DNA of 64,000 nucleotides from Arenimonas sp. SCN 70-307 (GCF_001724815.1 NZ_MEDO01000002.1:62001-126000); one strand, 5' to 3'; shown: positions 1-9,458, counted from the first letter of the stretch. Notes: generated from the sequence alone by a model not told the origin. Numbers and translations are program-made.

Positions 1-10
1 AATCGCGACC

Positions 11-703
11 ATGCCCGCGGCCCAAGCCCCCCGTCAACCCGACCGCCCCGCCGAGGCCTGGCTGCGCCGCGAGGGCTCGCTGGACCTGCTGCGCGAGATC
101 CAGCGCCAGGCCATTCCCGAGCTCACCCGCGTGTTCGGCCACAGCGGCCTCTACCTGCGGCCCTGCGCGGCCCTGCCCGAGACCCTCTCGGGCAACATGC
201 TGGCCCAGGTGCTCAGCCTGCACCGCACCGCCGGCCGCCTCGGCGGAGCCCTCGACTGCGAGGACGCGGCCCTGCCGGTGGCCAGCGGCAGCCTGTCGCT
301 GGCCTACGCCCTGTGCGTGCTCGAGACCTCGCCGCGCCCCGAGGCCCTGGTGGGCGAACTGGCGCGCGTGCTCAAGCCGGGCGGGGTGGCGCTGCTGATC
401 ACGCTCAATCCCTGGGGGCTGGCGCGCCTGCGATGGTCCTTCCAGGGCCTGGAACCGGTCGACCCGGCGCTGCTTTCGCAGTGGCTGGCCGGCCGCGGCC
501 TGGAGATCGAGCGCCAGCGCTGGCTGGGACCGATGTGGTCGCCGCCGCGCGCCACCGACCTGCAGGAAGCCCGCGCCGGCGGCCTGCTGGCCGGCCTGCG
601 GGCCGGGCACCTGGTCGTGGCGCGCCGCCGCGAGGCCGGCCTGACGCCGCTGCGCGCCGGCAAGCCCGCCATGGCCCTGACGCCGGGGATGAGCGCCGGA
701 TGA
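11..703 (+). CDS. Class I SAM-dependent methyltransferase domain protein (YafS-like)
   Basis: A 230-residue protein with the C-terminal half of a Methyltransf_11 fold. The stretch [20 protein letters not shown] (about residues 116-135) is the typical post-motif-II strand and loop. Motif I (GxGxG) is not recognisable in the N-terminal half, so SAM binding may be degenerate. It overlaps rnhA by 4 bp (ATGA), and a methyltransferase of this kind (E. coli YafS) sits beside rnhA in many gammaproteobacteria. The substrate is unknown. The ATG at 11 is the first one visible; a start before the window edge cannot be excluded. Confidence 0.8.
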   Translation: MPAAQAPRQPDRPAEAWLRREGSLDLLREIQRQAIPELTRVFGHSGLYLRPCAALPETLSGNMLAQVLSLHRTAGRLGGALDCEDAALPVASGSLSLAYALCVLETSPRPEALVGELARVLKPGGVALLITLNPWGLARLRWSFQGLEPVDPALLSQWLAGRGLEIERQRWLGPMWSPPRATDLQEARAGGLLAGLRAGHLVVARRREAGLTPLRAGKPAMALTPGMSAG

Positions 704-1149
704 CGCCCGCGCGCAAGAAGGTCGAGATCCACACCGACGGCGCCTGCCTGGGGAATCCCGGGCCGGGCGGCTGGGCGGCCCTGCTGCGCCACGGCGGCCA
801 CGAGCGCGAGCTCGCCGGCGGCGAGGCGGCCACCACCAACAACCGCATGGAAATGATGGCGGCGATCATGGCGCTCGAAGCGCTCAAGTCGCCCTGCGAG
901 GTCGACCTGTCCACCGACTCGCAGTACGTGCAAAAGGGCATCGGCGAATGGTTGCCGGGCTGGATCCGCCGCGGCTGGAAGACCGCCGGCGGCCAGCCGG
1001 TGAAGAACCAGGACCTGTGGATGCGCCTGCACGCCGCGGCCCAGCGGCACACGGTGCGCTGGCACTGGGTCAAGGGCCATGCCGGCCATGCCGAGAACGA
1101 ACGCGTGGACCAGCTGGCCCGCGCCGAAGCCGAGAAGATCAGGGGATGA
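700..1149 (+). CDS. rnhA: Ribonuclease HI
   Basis: Cuts the RNA strand of RNA-DNA hybrids (Okazaki primers, R-loops) in the cytoplasm. The 149-residue length is normal for the family. All catalytic residues are present: D13 in HTDGAC, E51 in NNRMEM, D73 in STDSQY, H127 in VKGHAG and D137 in ERVDQL. The ATG at 700 overlaps the upstream methyltransferase stop, and the gene's own stop overlaps the dnaQ start (ATGA), so the three genes are translationally coupled. RnhA beside DnaQ is the classical gammaproteobacterial arrangement. Confidence 0.97.
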   Translation: MTPARKKVEIHTDGACLGNPGPGGWAALLRHGGHERELAGGEAATTNNRMEMMAAIMALEALKSPCEVDLSTDSQYVQKGIGEWLPGWIRRGWKTAGGQPVKNQDLWMRLHAAAQRHTVRWHWVKGHAGHAENERVDQLARAEAEKIRG

Positions 1150-1880
1150 TGCCGCGCATGCGCCAGGTCGTGCTTGATACCGAAACCACCGGCCTGTCCT
1201 GGGAGAAGGGCAACCGCATCGTCGAGGTGGGCTGCATCGAGCTGCTCGAGCGCCGGCCCACGGGCCGGCACTTCCATCGCTACTTCAACCCCGGCCGCGA
1301 GATGGAGGCCGGCGCGCAGGAAGTCACCGGCCTGACCCTCGACTTCCTGCGCGACAAGCCGCGTTTCGAAACCGCGATCGACGAGTTCCTGGACTTCATC
1401 CGCGACGCCGAGCTCATCATCCACAACGCCAGCTTCGACGTCGGTTTCCTCGACTACGAACTCTCGCTGGCCGGCGCGCACTTCGGGCGCATCACCGACC
1501 ACGCCAGCGTGCTCGACACCCTGGCCATGGCGCGCGAGCGCTACCCGGGCCAGCGCAACTCGCTCGACGCGCTCTGCCGCCGCCTGGGCGTGGACAACGC
1601 CCACCGCAAGCTGCACGGCGCGCTGCTCGACGCCGAGCTGCTGGCCGAGGTCTACCTGGGCATGACCTCGGGCCAGGCCGACCTGGGCCTGGTGTCGCGG
1701 CTCGAGCCCGAGGCCAGCGCCGGCCCCGCCACCGGCCTGGCCGGCGCGACGGCCACGGCGCCGCGCCGGGTCCTGCGCGCCAGCGAGGCCGAAATCGCCG
1801 CGCACGAAGCGCGCCTGCGCAAGATCGCCGGCAAGGCCGGCCGGGTGCTGTGGCCGCTGCCCGAAGCCGCCGACAGCTGA
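1146..1880 (+). CDS. dnaQ: DNA polymerase III epsilon subunit, 3'-5' proofreading exonuclease
   Basis: Proofreading subunit of the replicative polymerase core. It is 244 residues long, close to the E. coli protein. The DEDDh exonuclease motifs are visible: Exo I LDTETTG (D11, E13), Exo [13 protein letters not shown], and Exo [17 protein letters not shown]. The C-terminal part (from about residue 185) is low in complexity and matches the region that binds the alpha subunit. Two consecutive ATGs (1146 and 1149) could both serve as the start; the first overlaps the rnhA stop. It is the last gene of the run. Confidence 0.97.
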   Translation: MMPRMRQVVLDTETTGLSWEKGNRIVEVGCIELLERRPTGRHFHRYFNPGREMEAGAQEVTGLTLDFLRDKPRFETAIDEFLDFIRDAELIIHNASFDVGFLDYELSLAGAHFGRITDHASVLDTLAMARERYPGQRNSLDALCRRLGVDNAHRKLHGALLDAELLAEVYLGMTSGQADLGLVSRLEPEASAGPATGLAGATATAPRRVLRASEAEIAAHEARLRKIAGKAGRVLWPLPEAADS

Positions 1881-1927
1881 GCCGGCTTGGTGGATAATCG
1901 CCCCGAGCCCCTGCCGCCGAGGTCGCC

Positions 1928-3445
1928 TTGAACGCCACCGTCCTGCTCACCTCGGTCGACATCCAGATCCCTGGCTACCGCATCCTGCGGCCGATCGGCG
2001 AAGGCGGCATGGCCTCGGTGTTCCTGGCGGTGCAGGAGTCGCTCGACCGCGAGGTGGCGCTGAAGGTGATGGCGCCGGCGCTGGCGGCCAACCCGGAGTT
2101 CGCGCACCGCTTCCTCACCGAAGGCAAGATCACCGCGCGCCTGCAGCACCCGAACCTGGTCACCGTCCACGACATCGGCCACCACGGCAACGTCTACTAC
2201 CTCGCGGCCGAATACATCCCCGGCGGCACGCTCAAGGAGCGCATCACCGAAGGCGGCCTGGGCGTGGGGCAGATCCTCGACATCGCCGGCGACATCGCCG
2301 GTGGCCTGGACTTCGCCCACCAGAAGGGCTTCGTCCACCGCGACGTGAAGCCCGGCAACATCCTCTTCCGCAACGACGGCCGCGTGGTGCTGGCCGACTT
2401 CGGCATCGCCAAGGCGATGGACGGCAGCAACAGCTCCACCGTCGCCGGTACCTCGATCGGCACGCCCGACTACATGAGCCCCGAGCAGGCGCGCGGCGAG
2501 CCGGTGGACGGCCGCGCCGACCTCTACAGCCTCGGCGCGGTGCTCTACGAAATGCTCGCCGGCGCGCCGCCCTACCAGGCCGCCGACGCCTTCACCGTGG
2601 CGCTGATGCACGTCACCCATCCGGTGCCGGAATTGCCGGAGCAGTTCGCCTGGCTGCAGCCGCTGGTCAACGGCCTGATGGCCAAGGACCCCGCGCAGCG
2701 CTTCAACACCGGCGCCGCCTTCGTCGAAGCCATGCACAAGCTGGTGGCTTCGGCACCCCAGGGCGCGGTGGCGCAGGAAACCAGCGCGCGCCGCGGCGGC
2801 CAGCGCCTGTCGGGCGGCGGGGCGACCCAGCAGCGCACCCGCATCAGCGCGCGCGACGAAAAGCAGCGGCCGGCCTGGCTGCTGCCGGCGGCGGGCGTGG
2901 GCGGGGCGTTCGCGCTGGCGCTGCTGGCGTGGTGGGCGCTGTCGCCCGAGCCCTCGGCGCCCGCCGGCACCGACGCGACGACGAGCGCGCCGGCGACGCA
3001 ACCCGCGGCCGGCGAAGCAGGGAAGGGACCGCTGCCCGCGGGCTTCGAGCTGCCCCAGCCGGTGGGCGTGGCTCCCAGCGAGGAGCTCGAGCGCCTGCTC
3101 AACGCCGGCGACGCGCTGCTAGAGGCGGGCACCGCGCCAGGCGACAACATCGGCCGCAAGCTCGATTTCCCCGAGGACGACAGCGCCCTGGGTTATTACC
3201 GCCAAGCGCTGGGGCTCGACCCGGACAACGCCCGCGCCACCGCCGGCATCGCCGGCATCGTTGCCTTCTACCGCCGTTATGCCTGGCAGGCCTGCGACCG
3301 CGGCCTGTGGACGCAGTGCCGGTTCTTCGCCGGCAAGGGCCTGGCGATCGACGAGGCCGACCCCTACCTGCGCCAGCTGCAGGACGCCGCGCTCGAAGGC
3401 GAGGGCGGCGGCCAGCCGGCGCTGCCGGCGCTGCCGGCGGGCTGA
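1928..3445 (+). CDS. Membrane-anchored Ser/Thr protein kinase (PknB-type)
   Basis: A Hanks-type kinase of 505 residues. It starts at a TTG only 16 codons before the kinase domain; no other in-frame start fits. The P-loop is GEGGMASV (24-31), with ATP lysine K46, catalytic HRDVKPGN with D139, DFG with D157, and SPEQARG in the activation segment. The kinase domain ends near residue 270. A hydrophobic segment near 316-338 crosses the membrane, and the rest (about 380-490) is TPR-like and would be periplasmic. It converges on a PP2C phosphatase gene 30 bp away, its likely antagonist. The substrate is unknown. Confidence 0.92.
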   Translation: MNATVLLTSVDIQIPGYRILRPIGEGGMASVFLAVQESLDREVALKVMAPALAANPEFAHRFLTEGKITARLQHPNLVTVHDIGHHGNVYYLAAEYIPGGTLKERITEGGLGVGQILDIAGDIAGGLDFAHQKGFVHRDVKPGNILFRNDGRVVLADFGIAKAMDGSNSSTVAGTSIGTPDYMSPEQARGEPVDGRADLYSLGAVLYEMLAGAPPYQAADAFTVALMHVTHPVPELPEQFAWLQPLVNGLMAKDPAQRFNTGAAFVEAMHKLVASAPQGAVAQETSARRGGQRLSGGGATQQRTRISARDEKQRPAWLLPAAGVGGAFALALLAWWALSPEPSAPAGTDATTSAPATQPAAGEAGKGPLPAGFELPQPVGVAPSEELERLLNAGDALLEAGTAPGDNIGRKLDFPEDDSALGYYRQALGLDPDNARATAGIAGIVAFYRRYAWQACDRGLWTQCRFFAGKGLAIDEADPYLRQLQDAALEGEGGGQPALPALPAG

Positions 3446-3475
3446 GTCGCCGCCAAGGGAAACGCGCCGCGCGCC

Positions 3476-4177
3476 TCAGCGCCGGCGCAGCAGCACCACG
3501 GTGACGTTGTCCGAACCGCCGCCGTCGAGCGCCGACGAGACCAGGTGGTCCACGCACTCCTGCGCCGACAGGTCGCTGCGGGCGAGCAGGGTGGCGATGG
3601 TGGCGTCGTTGACCTCTTCGGTCAGGCCGTCGCTGCACAGCAGCAGCTGCTGGCCCGGGCGCAGCTCGCCGGCCAGGGTCTCGACCTTGAGATTGTCCGG
3701 GTCGGTCACGCCCAGGGCCTGGGTGACCACGTTGCGGTGCGGATGTACGCGCGCCTGCTCGGCGGTGATCGCGCCCTGGTCGATCAGCTCCTGCACGTAG
3801 CTGTGGTCGGCCGAGAGCTGGCGCAGCTGGCCGTTCCACAGGTAGGCGCGGCTGTCGCCCACCCAGGCCAGCTCGAAGCGGTGGTCCTGCACGCGCAGCG
3901 CCACCATCGTCGTGCCCATCGGCAGGCTTTCCGAGCGCTGGCGGCTGTGCCGGATGATGTCCTCGTCGGCGCGGCGGATGGCGTCCACCAGCGGACGCCC
4001 GGCCCTGACCTCGCGCACCACCGCGTCGCGCGCCAGCGCGCTGGCGACTTCGCCGAACTCGTGCCCGCCCATGCCGTCGGCCACCAGCCACAGGCCCAGC
4101 TCGGCGTCGCCGTAGTAGGTGTCCTCGTTGAGCTCGCGCCGGAGGCCGACGTGGCTCAGGTGGCCGAATTCGATCAT
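3476..4177 (-). CDS. PP2C-family Ser/Thr protein phosphatase
   Basis: A 233-residue metal-dependent phosphatase (PPM/PP2C) that probably reverses the neighbouring kinase. Metal-ligand motifs are present: LNEDTYY (D19), LVADGMGG (D34), CSDGLTEE and GGSDNVTV near the C-terminus. The start ATG at 4177 lies inside the TGA of the upstream autotransporter gene (TGATG), so the two are translationally coupled. The length fits the soluble single-domain PstP/Stp type without a transmembrane tail. The reading frame stays open further upstream, but that part is antisense-like and does not resemble the family. Confidence 0.93.
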   Translation of the reverse strand: MIEFGHLSHVGLRRELNEDTYYGDAELGLWLVADGMGGHEFGEVASALARDAVVREVRAGRPLVDAIRRADEDIIRHSRQRSESLPMGTTMVALRVQDHRFELAWVGDSRAYLWNGQLRQLSADHSYVQELIDQGAITAEQARVHPHRNVVTQALGVTDPDNLKVETLAGELRPGQQLLLCSDGLTEEVNDATIATLLARSDLSAQECVDHLVSSALDGGGSDNVTVVLLRRR

Positions 4178-7089
4178 CAGAACTCCATCCGCAGACCCAG
4201 GGCCAGGTTGTACTGCGAGGTGCGGTCCCGGCCCATCAGCCGCTCGTAGTAGAAGAAACCCGAGCGGCCCTTGGTGAGCACCATAGACATGCCGAGGCCC
4301 AGGCGGAAGTAGTCGGTGTCGAGCGGGTCGCCCGACAGCACCATCGGCGTGGCCGTGGGGTCGTGCAGGAAGCGGGCCTCGAGCGCCTGCGGGTCGTCGC
4401 GGAACTCGTGCTCCCACTCCAGCTGCAGGTGCGGCATCAGCACGCCCCAGCTGGCGCTGTGGGTGTAGGTGAGCTTGCCGCCGAGCACGCTGGCCAGCGA
4501 CTCGAGCTCGCGCGCGCGCACCTGCAGGCCCAGGCCACTGCCCGGGCCGGCGCCGAGCGTCTCGGTGATCTCGTCGAAGTCCAGGCGGGTGAACAGCAGG
4601 CGGCCATAGGGCCCGAAACCCCAGGCGCCGCGGTTGAAGTCGCGGCCGAAGGTGGCGGCCACGGAGAGCAGGTCGCCCTTGGAGTCGGACGTGGCCTGCT
4701 GGTCGATGCTGGTGGTGCCGCCGCCGGGCAGGGGCAGGGTGTACTGGATGCGGCGCAGCATCTCGTAGTCGTTGCGGCCCCAGGTGAGCACGCCGTCCAC
4801 GTACCAGCTGTCGGGCTTGTACCAGGTGGTGTAGGCCGACACGCTCCAGCCACGCGTCTCCAGGCCGCCGCGGTCGCCGGGCAGGGTGGTGTCCTGGCGC
4901 GTCATGCCCAGCGAGCCACCGAACACCCAGCTGTCGGACCAGCGGTAGTCCACGCCGGCGGTGATGCCTTCGACGTCGAGGTCGTAGGCCGGGTCGACGC
5001 TGCCCGCCTCGGCCTCGGCGCGGCCGATGGTGGCGGCGGCGAAGAAGCCCCAGCGGCTGAAGTCGGCGCCGACCTCGGCCGGGTTGCTGCCCTCGGACAC
5101 CGCGCCGGCCAGCAGGCCCAGCGACACCGGTCCCTGCGCCGTGTTCACCGCCAGGCCGCCGAAGGAGGTGCCGCCGCCACCGCCGGCGCGCAGCGCGGCG
5201 ATGCGGGTCTTGAGGTTCTGGAACTGCGCCTGCGCGGCGGCCATGCCGGCGCTGCCCTGGGCCAGGGCGACGTCGAACATCAGCTGGTCGAGCGCGGGCG
5301 CCACGGTGGCGGGGTCGAGGCCGGCGGCGTCCACCAGCTCACGGCAGCGCGCCAGCAGGTCGAGCTGCTGCGGCGTGGGCGTGGCCAGCTGCGCCAGCGC
5401 CGGGCAGGCCTCGTCGATCGCGCGTGCCACCTCGAGCTGGCCCGGCCGCAGTCCGGAGATGCTGGCCAGGGCGCCATTGATGGCGAAGGTGGCCGGGGCC
5501 GCCGCCAGCGGCGAGCTGGCGGTCACGTCCACGGGACCGGCGGCGCTGAGGGTGACGGTATTGCTGGCTTCGCCGGCGGCCGTGGTCACCGACGTGGCGC
5601 TCGCCAGGCTGCCGGCCGACGTGGCCCAGTTCACGGTGGCGCCGGCGATCGGCGCGCCGTTGGCGTCGCGCAGCACCACCACCAGCGGTTCGGAGGCGAC
5701 GTTGGCCAGCAGGGTCTGGGCGTCGCCCGAAACGATGTCGAGCGTGCCCAGCGGGCCGACCGCGAGGTTGAAGGTGACCGTCACCGCCGGTGCGTCCAGG
5801 CGTGCGGCGCTGACCGTGATCGGGCCCGGGGTGAGCCCGGCGGTGAGCGTGGCCACGGACTGGCCGTTGGCGTCGGTGGCGCCGCCCGGCACCAGGGTGG
5901 CGTCGCCGGTGAGCACCCAGTCGATGCCCACGCCGGCGGCCGGTGCGCCGCTGTCGTCGGCCACCACCACCAGCGGCAGGGCGTAGGCGTTGCCCGGCAG
6001 CGCGGTCTGGCCGTCGCCGCTGGCGATACTCAGGCCCGGAACCGTGTTGACGGTGATCGAGAAGGTTTGCTGGGACACGGCGCAAAAGGTGCAGCCGCTG
6101 TTGGCGAACACGGTGTACACGCCCGGCACCGTGGCGGTGAAGGTGGCGTCGCTCTGGCCGCCCGCGATCGTGCCGCTGGTGGTGAGGTTGCCGTCGCCGC
6201 CGGGCGGCTGGCCGCTGATCGACCAGAAGAGGTTGGTGCCGTCCGGCGCCGGCAGGCTGGGGCTGCCATAGGCCACGGTGAGCACCAGCGGACTGCCGGC
6301 ATTCGTGCTCACCGCCAGCGGCGTGACCGCGGTCAGCGACACCGGCTCGACGTCCACGGTGAAGGGCACCGGCGGCACCGCCGCGCAGCCCTCGAGCACG
6401 AAGGCGACGGGGCACTGCAGGCTGGCCAGGAAGTTGTAGGCGCCCGCGGTGGGGATGTTCTGGGTGAACGTGGCGATGCCGCCGACGGGCGCGACGATGG
6501 TCGGCGTCGAAGGCACCGTGGTGTTCTGGAAGCTGCTCGACAGGCCGCCGGGCGCGCCGTTGAACTGCAGGCTGGTGGACAGGCTGAAGTTGCTGATCTG
6601 GTTGGTCACGACATTCGGCGCCGAGGCCGCGTCGTAGATGAATTCGTTGTTGGTGGCGAAGGCGAAGACCACGGTGTCGCCGGCGCAGCCGCCGCTGACG
6701 CAGGTGGCGGTGAGGGTGCCGCTGCCGCCGGGGTTGGGGCCGAGCGTGAGGGTGAAGTCGTAGGGCGTGTCGAGCGTGAGCGTGGGGTTGGTGGGCGCCT
6801 GGATCACCGCGCCGCCGGTGGTCTCGCCCGGATCGATCGCCAGCACCACGTCCACCGTCGCGGCGCAGGCGGTCTGCGCTTCGATGGTGAAGACGAGGTT
6901 GGTGCCGGCCGGACCGATCAGCGAGACCTGGCCGGTGGGGGCGACGAAGTCGCAGGTCTGCGCCCGCGCCGCGTCGCTCCACGCGAGCGCGAGCAGGGCA
7001 AGGCAGAGGGCGCTGGCGAGACGCCACGCGCGCTTGAGAAACGAATCAACCGTCCGTCGGCCCAACGCGACGCTGCCCGAAGAGTCCAT
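4177..7089 (-). CDS. Autotransporter with Ig-like (Big_1) repeats
   Basis: A 970-residue exported outer-membrane protein. Residues 1-43 form a signal peptide (basic start, long hydrophobic core, AARAQ cleavage site). Low-complexity beta-rich modules with paired cysteines follow to about 350. Then come two bacterial Ig-like Big_1 (invasin-type) modules: about 355-445 (SGDGQTALPG..., GVGIDWVLTG) and about 448-540 (SGDAQTLLAN..., GATVNWATS). After a helical linker, residues from about 690 form a 12-strand-type autotransporter barrel ending LALGLRMEF with the terminal phenylalanine used for Bam assembly. Probably an adhesin or surface passenger. It is coupled to the PP2C gene. What it binds cannot be told. 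Confidence 0.88.
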   Translation of the reverse strand: MDSSGSVALGRRTVDSFLKRAWRLASALCLALLALAWSDAARAQTCDFVAPTGQVSLIGPAGTNLVFTIEAQTACAATVDVVLAIDPGETTGGAVIQAPTNPTLTLDTPYDFTLTLGPNPGGSGTLTATCVSGGCAGDTVVFAFATNNEFIYDAASAPNVVTNQISNFSLSTSLQFNGAPGGLSSSFQNTTVPSTPTIVAPVGGIATFTQNIPTAGAYNFLASLQCPVAFVLEGCAAVPPVPFTVDVEPVSLTAVTPLAVSTNAGSPLVLTVAYGSPSLPAPDGTNLFWSISGQPPGGDGNLTTSGTIAGGQSDATFTATVPGVYTVFANSGCTFCAVSQQTFSITVNTVPGLSIASGDGQTALPGNAYALPLVVVADDSGAPAAGVGIDWVLTGDATLVPGGATDANGQSVATLTAGLTPGPITVSAARLDAPAVTVTFNLAVGPLGTLDIVSGDAQTLLANVASEPLVVVLRDANGAPIAGATVNWATSAGSLASATSVTTAAGEASNTVTLSAAGPVDVTASSPLAAAPATFAINGALASISGLRPGQLEVARAIDEACPALAQLATPTPQQLDLLARCRELVDAAGLDPATVAPALDQLMFDVALAQGSAGMAAAQAQFQNLKTRIAALRAGGGGGTSFGGLAVNTAQGPVSLGLLAGAVSEGSNPAEVGADFSRWGFFAAATIGRAEAEAGSVDPAYDLDVEGITAGVDYRWSDSWVFGGSLGMTRQDTTLPGDRGGLETRGWSVSAYTTWYKPDSWYVDGVLTWGRNDYEMLRRIQYTLPLPGGGTTSIDQQATSDSKGDLLSVAATFGRDFNRGAWGFGPYGRLLFTRLDFDEITETLGAGPGSGLGLQVRARELESLASVLGGKLTYTHSASWGVLMPHLQLEWEHEFRDDPQALEARFLHDPTATPMVLSGDPLDTDYFRLGLGMSMVLTKGRSGFFYYERLMGRDRTSQYNLALGLRMEF

Positions 7090-7190
7090 CGCATTTCCCC
7101 TGTTTTGCGGCTATAACGGCGGCTCGAGTATAGCGGCTGGCGCGCCGCTGCAAGTGCCTCGGCGCGGGCCGCATTGCTTCCCACGGAGCC

Positions 7191-9206
7191 ATGCCGATGA
7201 GCCTGCCAGTCGCCTGTCCTGTCCGGTCCCGCCTTGCCGTTTTGGCATCCGGTTTCCTCCTCGCCATGCTCGTCGGCTGGCCGGCCGCGCCGGCGCAGGC
7301 GGCGGTGCGCAACGCCGAAGACCTGATGATCGTCGACTGCCTGCTGCCCGGGCAGATCCGCAAGCTCGGCCGCCAGGCCACCTACCTCAGCGCACGCCGG
7401 CCGGTGCGCACCACGCAGGCCGACTGCGAGATCCGCGGCGGCGAGTACGTGGCCTACGACCGCGCCAACTACCAGACCGCGCTGAAGGTGTGGCTCGAGG
7501 GCGCGATGTCGGGCAGCGCCGAGGCGCAGAACAACGTCGGCGAGATCTACGCCAAGGGCCTGGGCACCGCGCCCGACTACGGCATGGCCTTCCAGTGGTT
7601 CCGCAAGGCCGCCGACCAGGGTTATGGCCGCGCTAAGATCAACCTCGGCTACCTGTACGAGCAGGGCCTGGGCGTGGAGCGCGACCAGGCCGCGGCGCTC
7701 AACCTCTACCGCGAGGCCTCGGGCATCGAGGACGAGCTGATGTACGCCTCGGTGGTGCAGGTGGAAATCCGCGCCCGCGACGAGAAGATCACCGGCCTCG
7801 AGACGCAGGTGGCGCAGGGCGAGGCCGAGTCGGCCGCGCTGCGCGAGCAGGTGCGCAAGCTGCAGGCCGAGCTGGGCCAGCGCCGCGCCGAACTGCAGAA
7901 GGCGCGCGGCGAACTGGCCGACACCCAGCGCCGCCTCGCCGAGGCGCGCCAGCAGCAGGACGACGACCTCACCCGGCTGCTGGAGAACCAGCTGCTGGCG
8001 CAGCAGGAGCAGATCAACGCCCAGCAGACCCAGCTGGCCTCGCTCGAGCGCCAGGCCGGCGCCGGCGGCGCGCTGCTGGCCGGCTCGCCGCGGCTGGAGA
8101 TCCTCGACCCGGTATTCGTCGCCACCCGCGGCCGCAATACCGCGGTGTATCGCGGTGGCCCCGGCACGCGCAAGATCGTCGGCCGGGTGAATGCGCCGCA
8201 GCTGGTGCGCGAAGTCACGGTCAACGGCCAGGCGGCGCCGCTGGGCGCCAACGGTGCCTTCAGCGCGGAGATCGAGGTGCCCGCCGGCGGCGCCCAGGTG
8301 CAGGTGGCGGCCGTGGACACCGGCGGCACCCGCGCCCAGATCGAGTTCACCCTGCTGCCGCAGGCCGGCGCGGGCGGTGCCACCGCCTCGGCCGCACCGG
8401 CGCCGCAGCCGGCCGGCGGCCTGCCGCGCGGCGTCAAGCTGGGCCGCTACCACGCGGTGGTTTTCGGCAACAACAGCTACCGCGACGGCGGCTACCCCAC
8501 GCTCAAGAGCGCCGCCAACGACGCCAACGCCGTGGCCGAGCTGCTGCGCTCGCGCTACGGCTACGAAACCACCGTGGTGCTCAACGGCAACCGCCTGGAG
8601 ATGCTCAGCGCGCTCAACGACATGCGCGAGAAGCTCAAGCCCGAGGACAACCTGCTGATCTACTACGCCGGCCACGGCGAGATCGGCGCGGACGGGCAGG
8701 GCTACTGGGTGCCCACCGACGGCGCCAGCGGTAATCCCAAGTCCTGGATTTCCAACGCCGCCATCAGCGACGTGCTCAACACCATCGAGGCCCGGCACGT
8801 GCTGGTGGTGGCCGACTCGTGCTACTCGGGCACCATGACCCGCGCCTCGGTGCCGACCTTCACCGCCGCCACCATGCCGCCGGAAAAGTGGGCGCAGTGG
8901 GTCAAGGCCATGGCCGACGGCCGCAGCCGCACCGCCCTGACCTCGGGCGGGGTGATGCCGGTGCCCGACGCCGGCAGCGGCCAGCACAGCTACTTCGCCC
9001 GGGCCTTCCTGAACGTGCTGCGCGACAACAACCGCCTGCTCGAGGGCCAGCGCCTGTTCCAGGAAGTGGCCACCAGCCTGGCCCTGGGCTCGATGGATTC
9101 GCCCCTGGCGCAGATGCCCGAGTACGCCCCGATCCGCTACGCCGGCCACGAGAGCGGCGAGTTCTTCTTCCTGCCCAGGGGGGCCGGTGCCTCGACCGGT
9201 CCCTGA
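7191..9206 (+). CDS. Exported caspase-family (C14) protein with Sel1 repeats and coiled coil
   Basis: 671 residues. A signal peptide ends around AQAAV (about 36). Residues about 85-185 hold Sel1-type repeats (AQNNVGEIYAKGLG, AKINLGYLYEQGLG), and about 195-285 is a charged coiled coil rich in Q, E and A. A small beta domain follows, then the caspase fold (about 415-660). The catalytic dyad is intact: H495 in YYAGHGE and C544 in ADSCYSG, 49 residues apart as usual for metacaspase-like proteases. It is divergent from the autotransporter gene across 100 bp. The start could also be the ATG two codons downstream. Confidence 0.9.
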   Translation: MPMSLPVACPVRSRLAVLASGFLLAMLVGWPAAPAQAAVRNAEDLMIVDCLLPGQIRKLGRQATYLSARRPVRTTQADCEIRGGEYVAYDRANYQTALKVWLEGAMSGSAEAQNNVGEIYAKGLGTAPDYGMAFQWFRKAADQGYGRAKINLGYLYEQGLGVERDQAAALNLYREASGIEDELMYASVVQVEIRARDEKITGLETQVAQGEAESAALREQVRKLQAELGQRRAELQKARGELADTQRRLAEARQQQDDDLTRLLENQLLAQQEQINAQQTQLASLERQAGAGGALLAGSPRLEILDPVFVATRGRNTAVYRGGPGTRKIVGRVNAPQLVREVTVNGQAAPLGANGAFSAEIEVPAGGAQVQVAAVDTGGTRAQIEFTLLPQAGAGGATASAAPAPQPAGGLPRGVKLGRYHAVVFGNNSYRDGGYPTLKSAANDANAVAELLRSRYGYETTVVLNGNRLEMLSALNDMREKLKPEDNLLIYYAGHGEIGADGQGYWVPTDGASGNPKSWISNAAISDVLNTIEARHVLVVADSCYSGTMTRASVPTFTAATMPPEKWAQWVKAMADGRSRTALTSGGVMPVPDAGSGQHSYFARAFLNVLRDNNRLLEGQRLFQEVATSLALGSMDSPLAQMPEYAPIRYAGHESGEFFFLPRGAGASTGP

Positions 9207-9232
9207 GGCTGGCGGCCCGGCCCGGGCGCCCC

Positions 9233-9238
9233 TATAAT
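9233..9238 (+). promoter_or_regulatory. Consensus -10 box ahead of tRNA-Ser(CGA)
   Basis: TATAAT 37 bp before the mature tRNA; no good -35 hexamer lies 17 bp upstream. It follows the caspase gene by 27 bp, so the tRNA probably has its own promoter. Confidence 0.6.
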
Positions 9239-9244
9239 GGCGGG

Positions 9245-9271
9245 CCCGGCACCGTCTGCCACGGTGCCGGG
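9245..9271 (+). other. 11-bp perfect hairpin in the pre-tRNA leader
   Basis: Arms 9245-9255 (CCCGGCACCGT) and 9261-9271 with a 5-nt CTGCC loop. It sits between the TATAAT box and the tRNA 5' end, so it would lie in the precursor leader and stop 4 nt before the mature end. There is no U-tract, so it is not a terminator. Confidence 0.6.
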
Positions 9272-9275
9272 CTCC

Positions 9276-9366
9276 GGAGAGGTGGCAGAGCGGTTGAATG
9301 TACCTGACTCGAAATCAGGCAGGCGTTTATAGCGCCTCGAGGGTTCGAATCCCTCCCTCTCCGCCA
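9276..9366 (+). tRNA. tRNA-Ser (anticodon CGA)
   Basis: A 91-nt class II tRNA. The acceptor stem GGAGAGG pairs with CCTCTCC, followed by G73 and an encoded CCA. The anticodon arm CCTGA-CTCGAAA-TCAGG gives anticodon CGA (reads UCG). It has the long variable arm of serine tRNAs and T-loop GGTTCGAATCC. A terminator hairpin follows 14 bp downstream. Confidence 0.96.
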
Positions 9367-9380
9367 GATTCAAAGCAAGA

Positions 9381-9405
9381 AGGGGCCTGCAAGGGCCCCT
9401 TTTTC
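9381..9405 (+). terminator. Rho-independent terminator after tRNA-Ser
   Basis: Stem AGGGGCC (9381-9387) / GGCCCCT (9394-9400), loop TGCAAG, followed by a T-rich tail (TTTTCTTT). Confidence 0.85.
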
Positions 9406-9458
9406 TTTGCCCCGCGCCCGGCGGCGTAAACTGTGGCCACTACGACGGAGAGCCAACC

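Noticed and set aside
4363..7116. 917-codon plus-strand frame opposite the autotransporter
   Set aside because: The minus-strand gene has a signal peptide, Ig modules and barrel; the plus frame has none.
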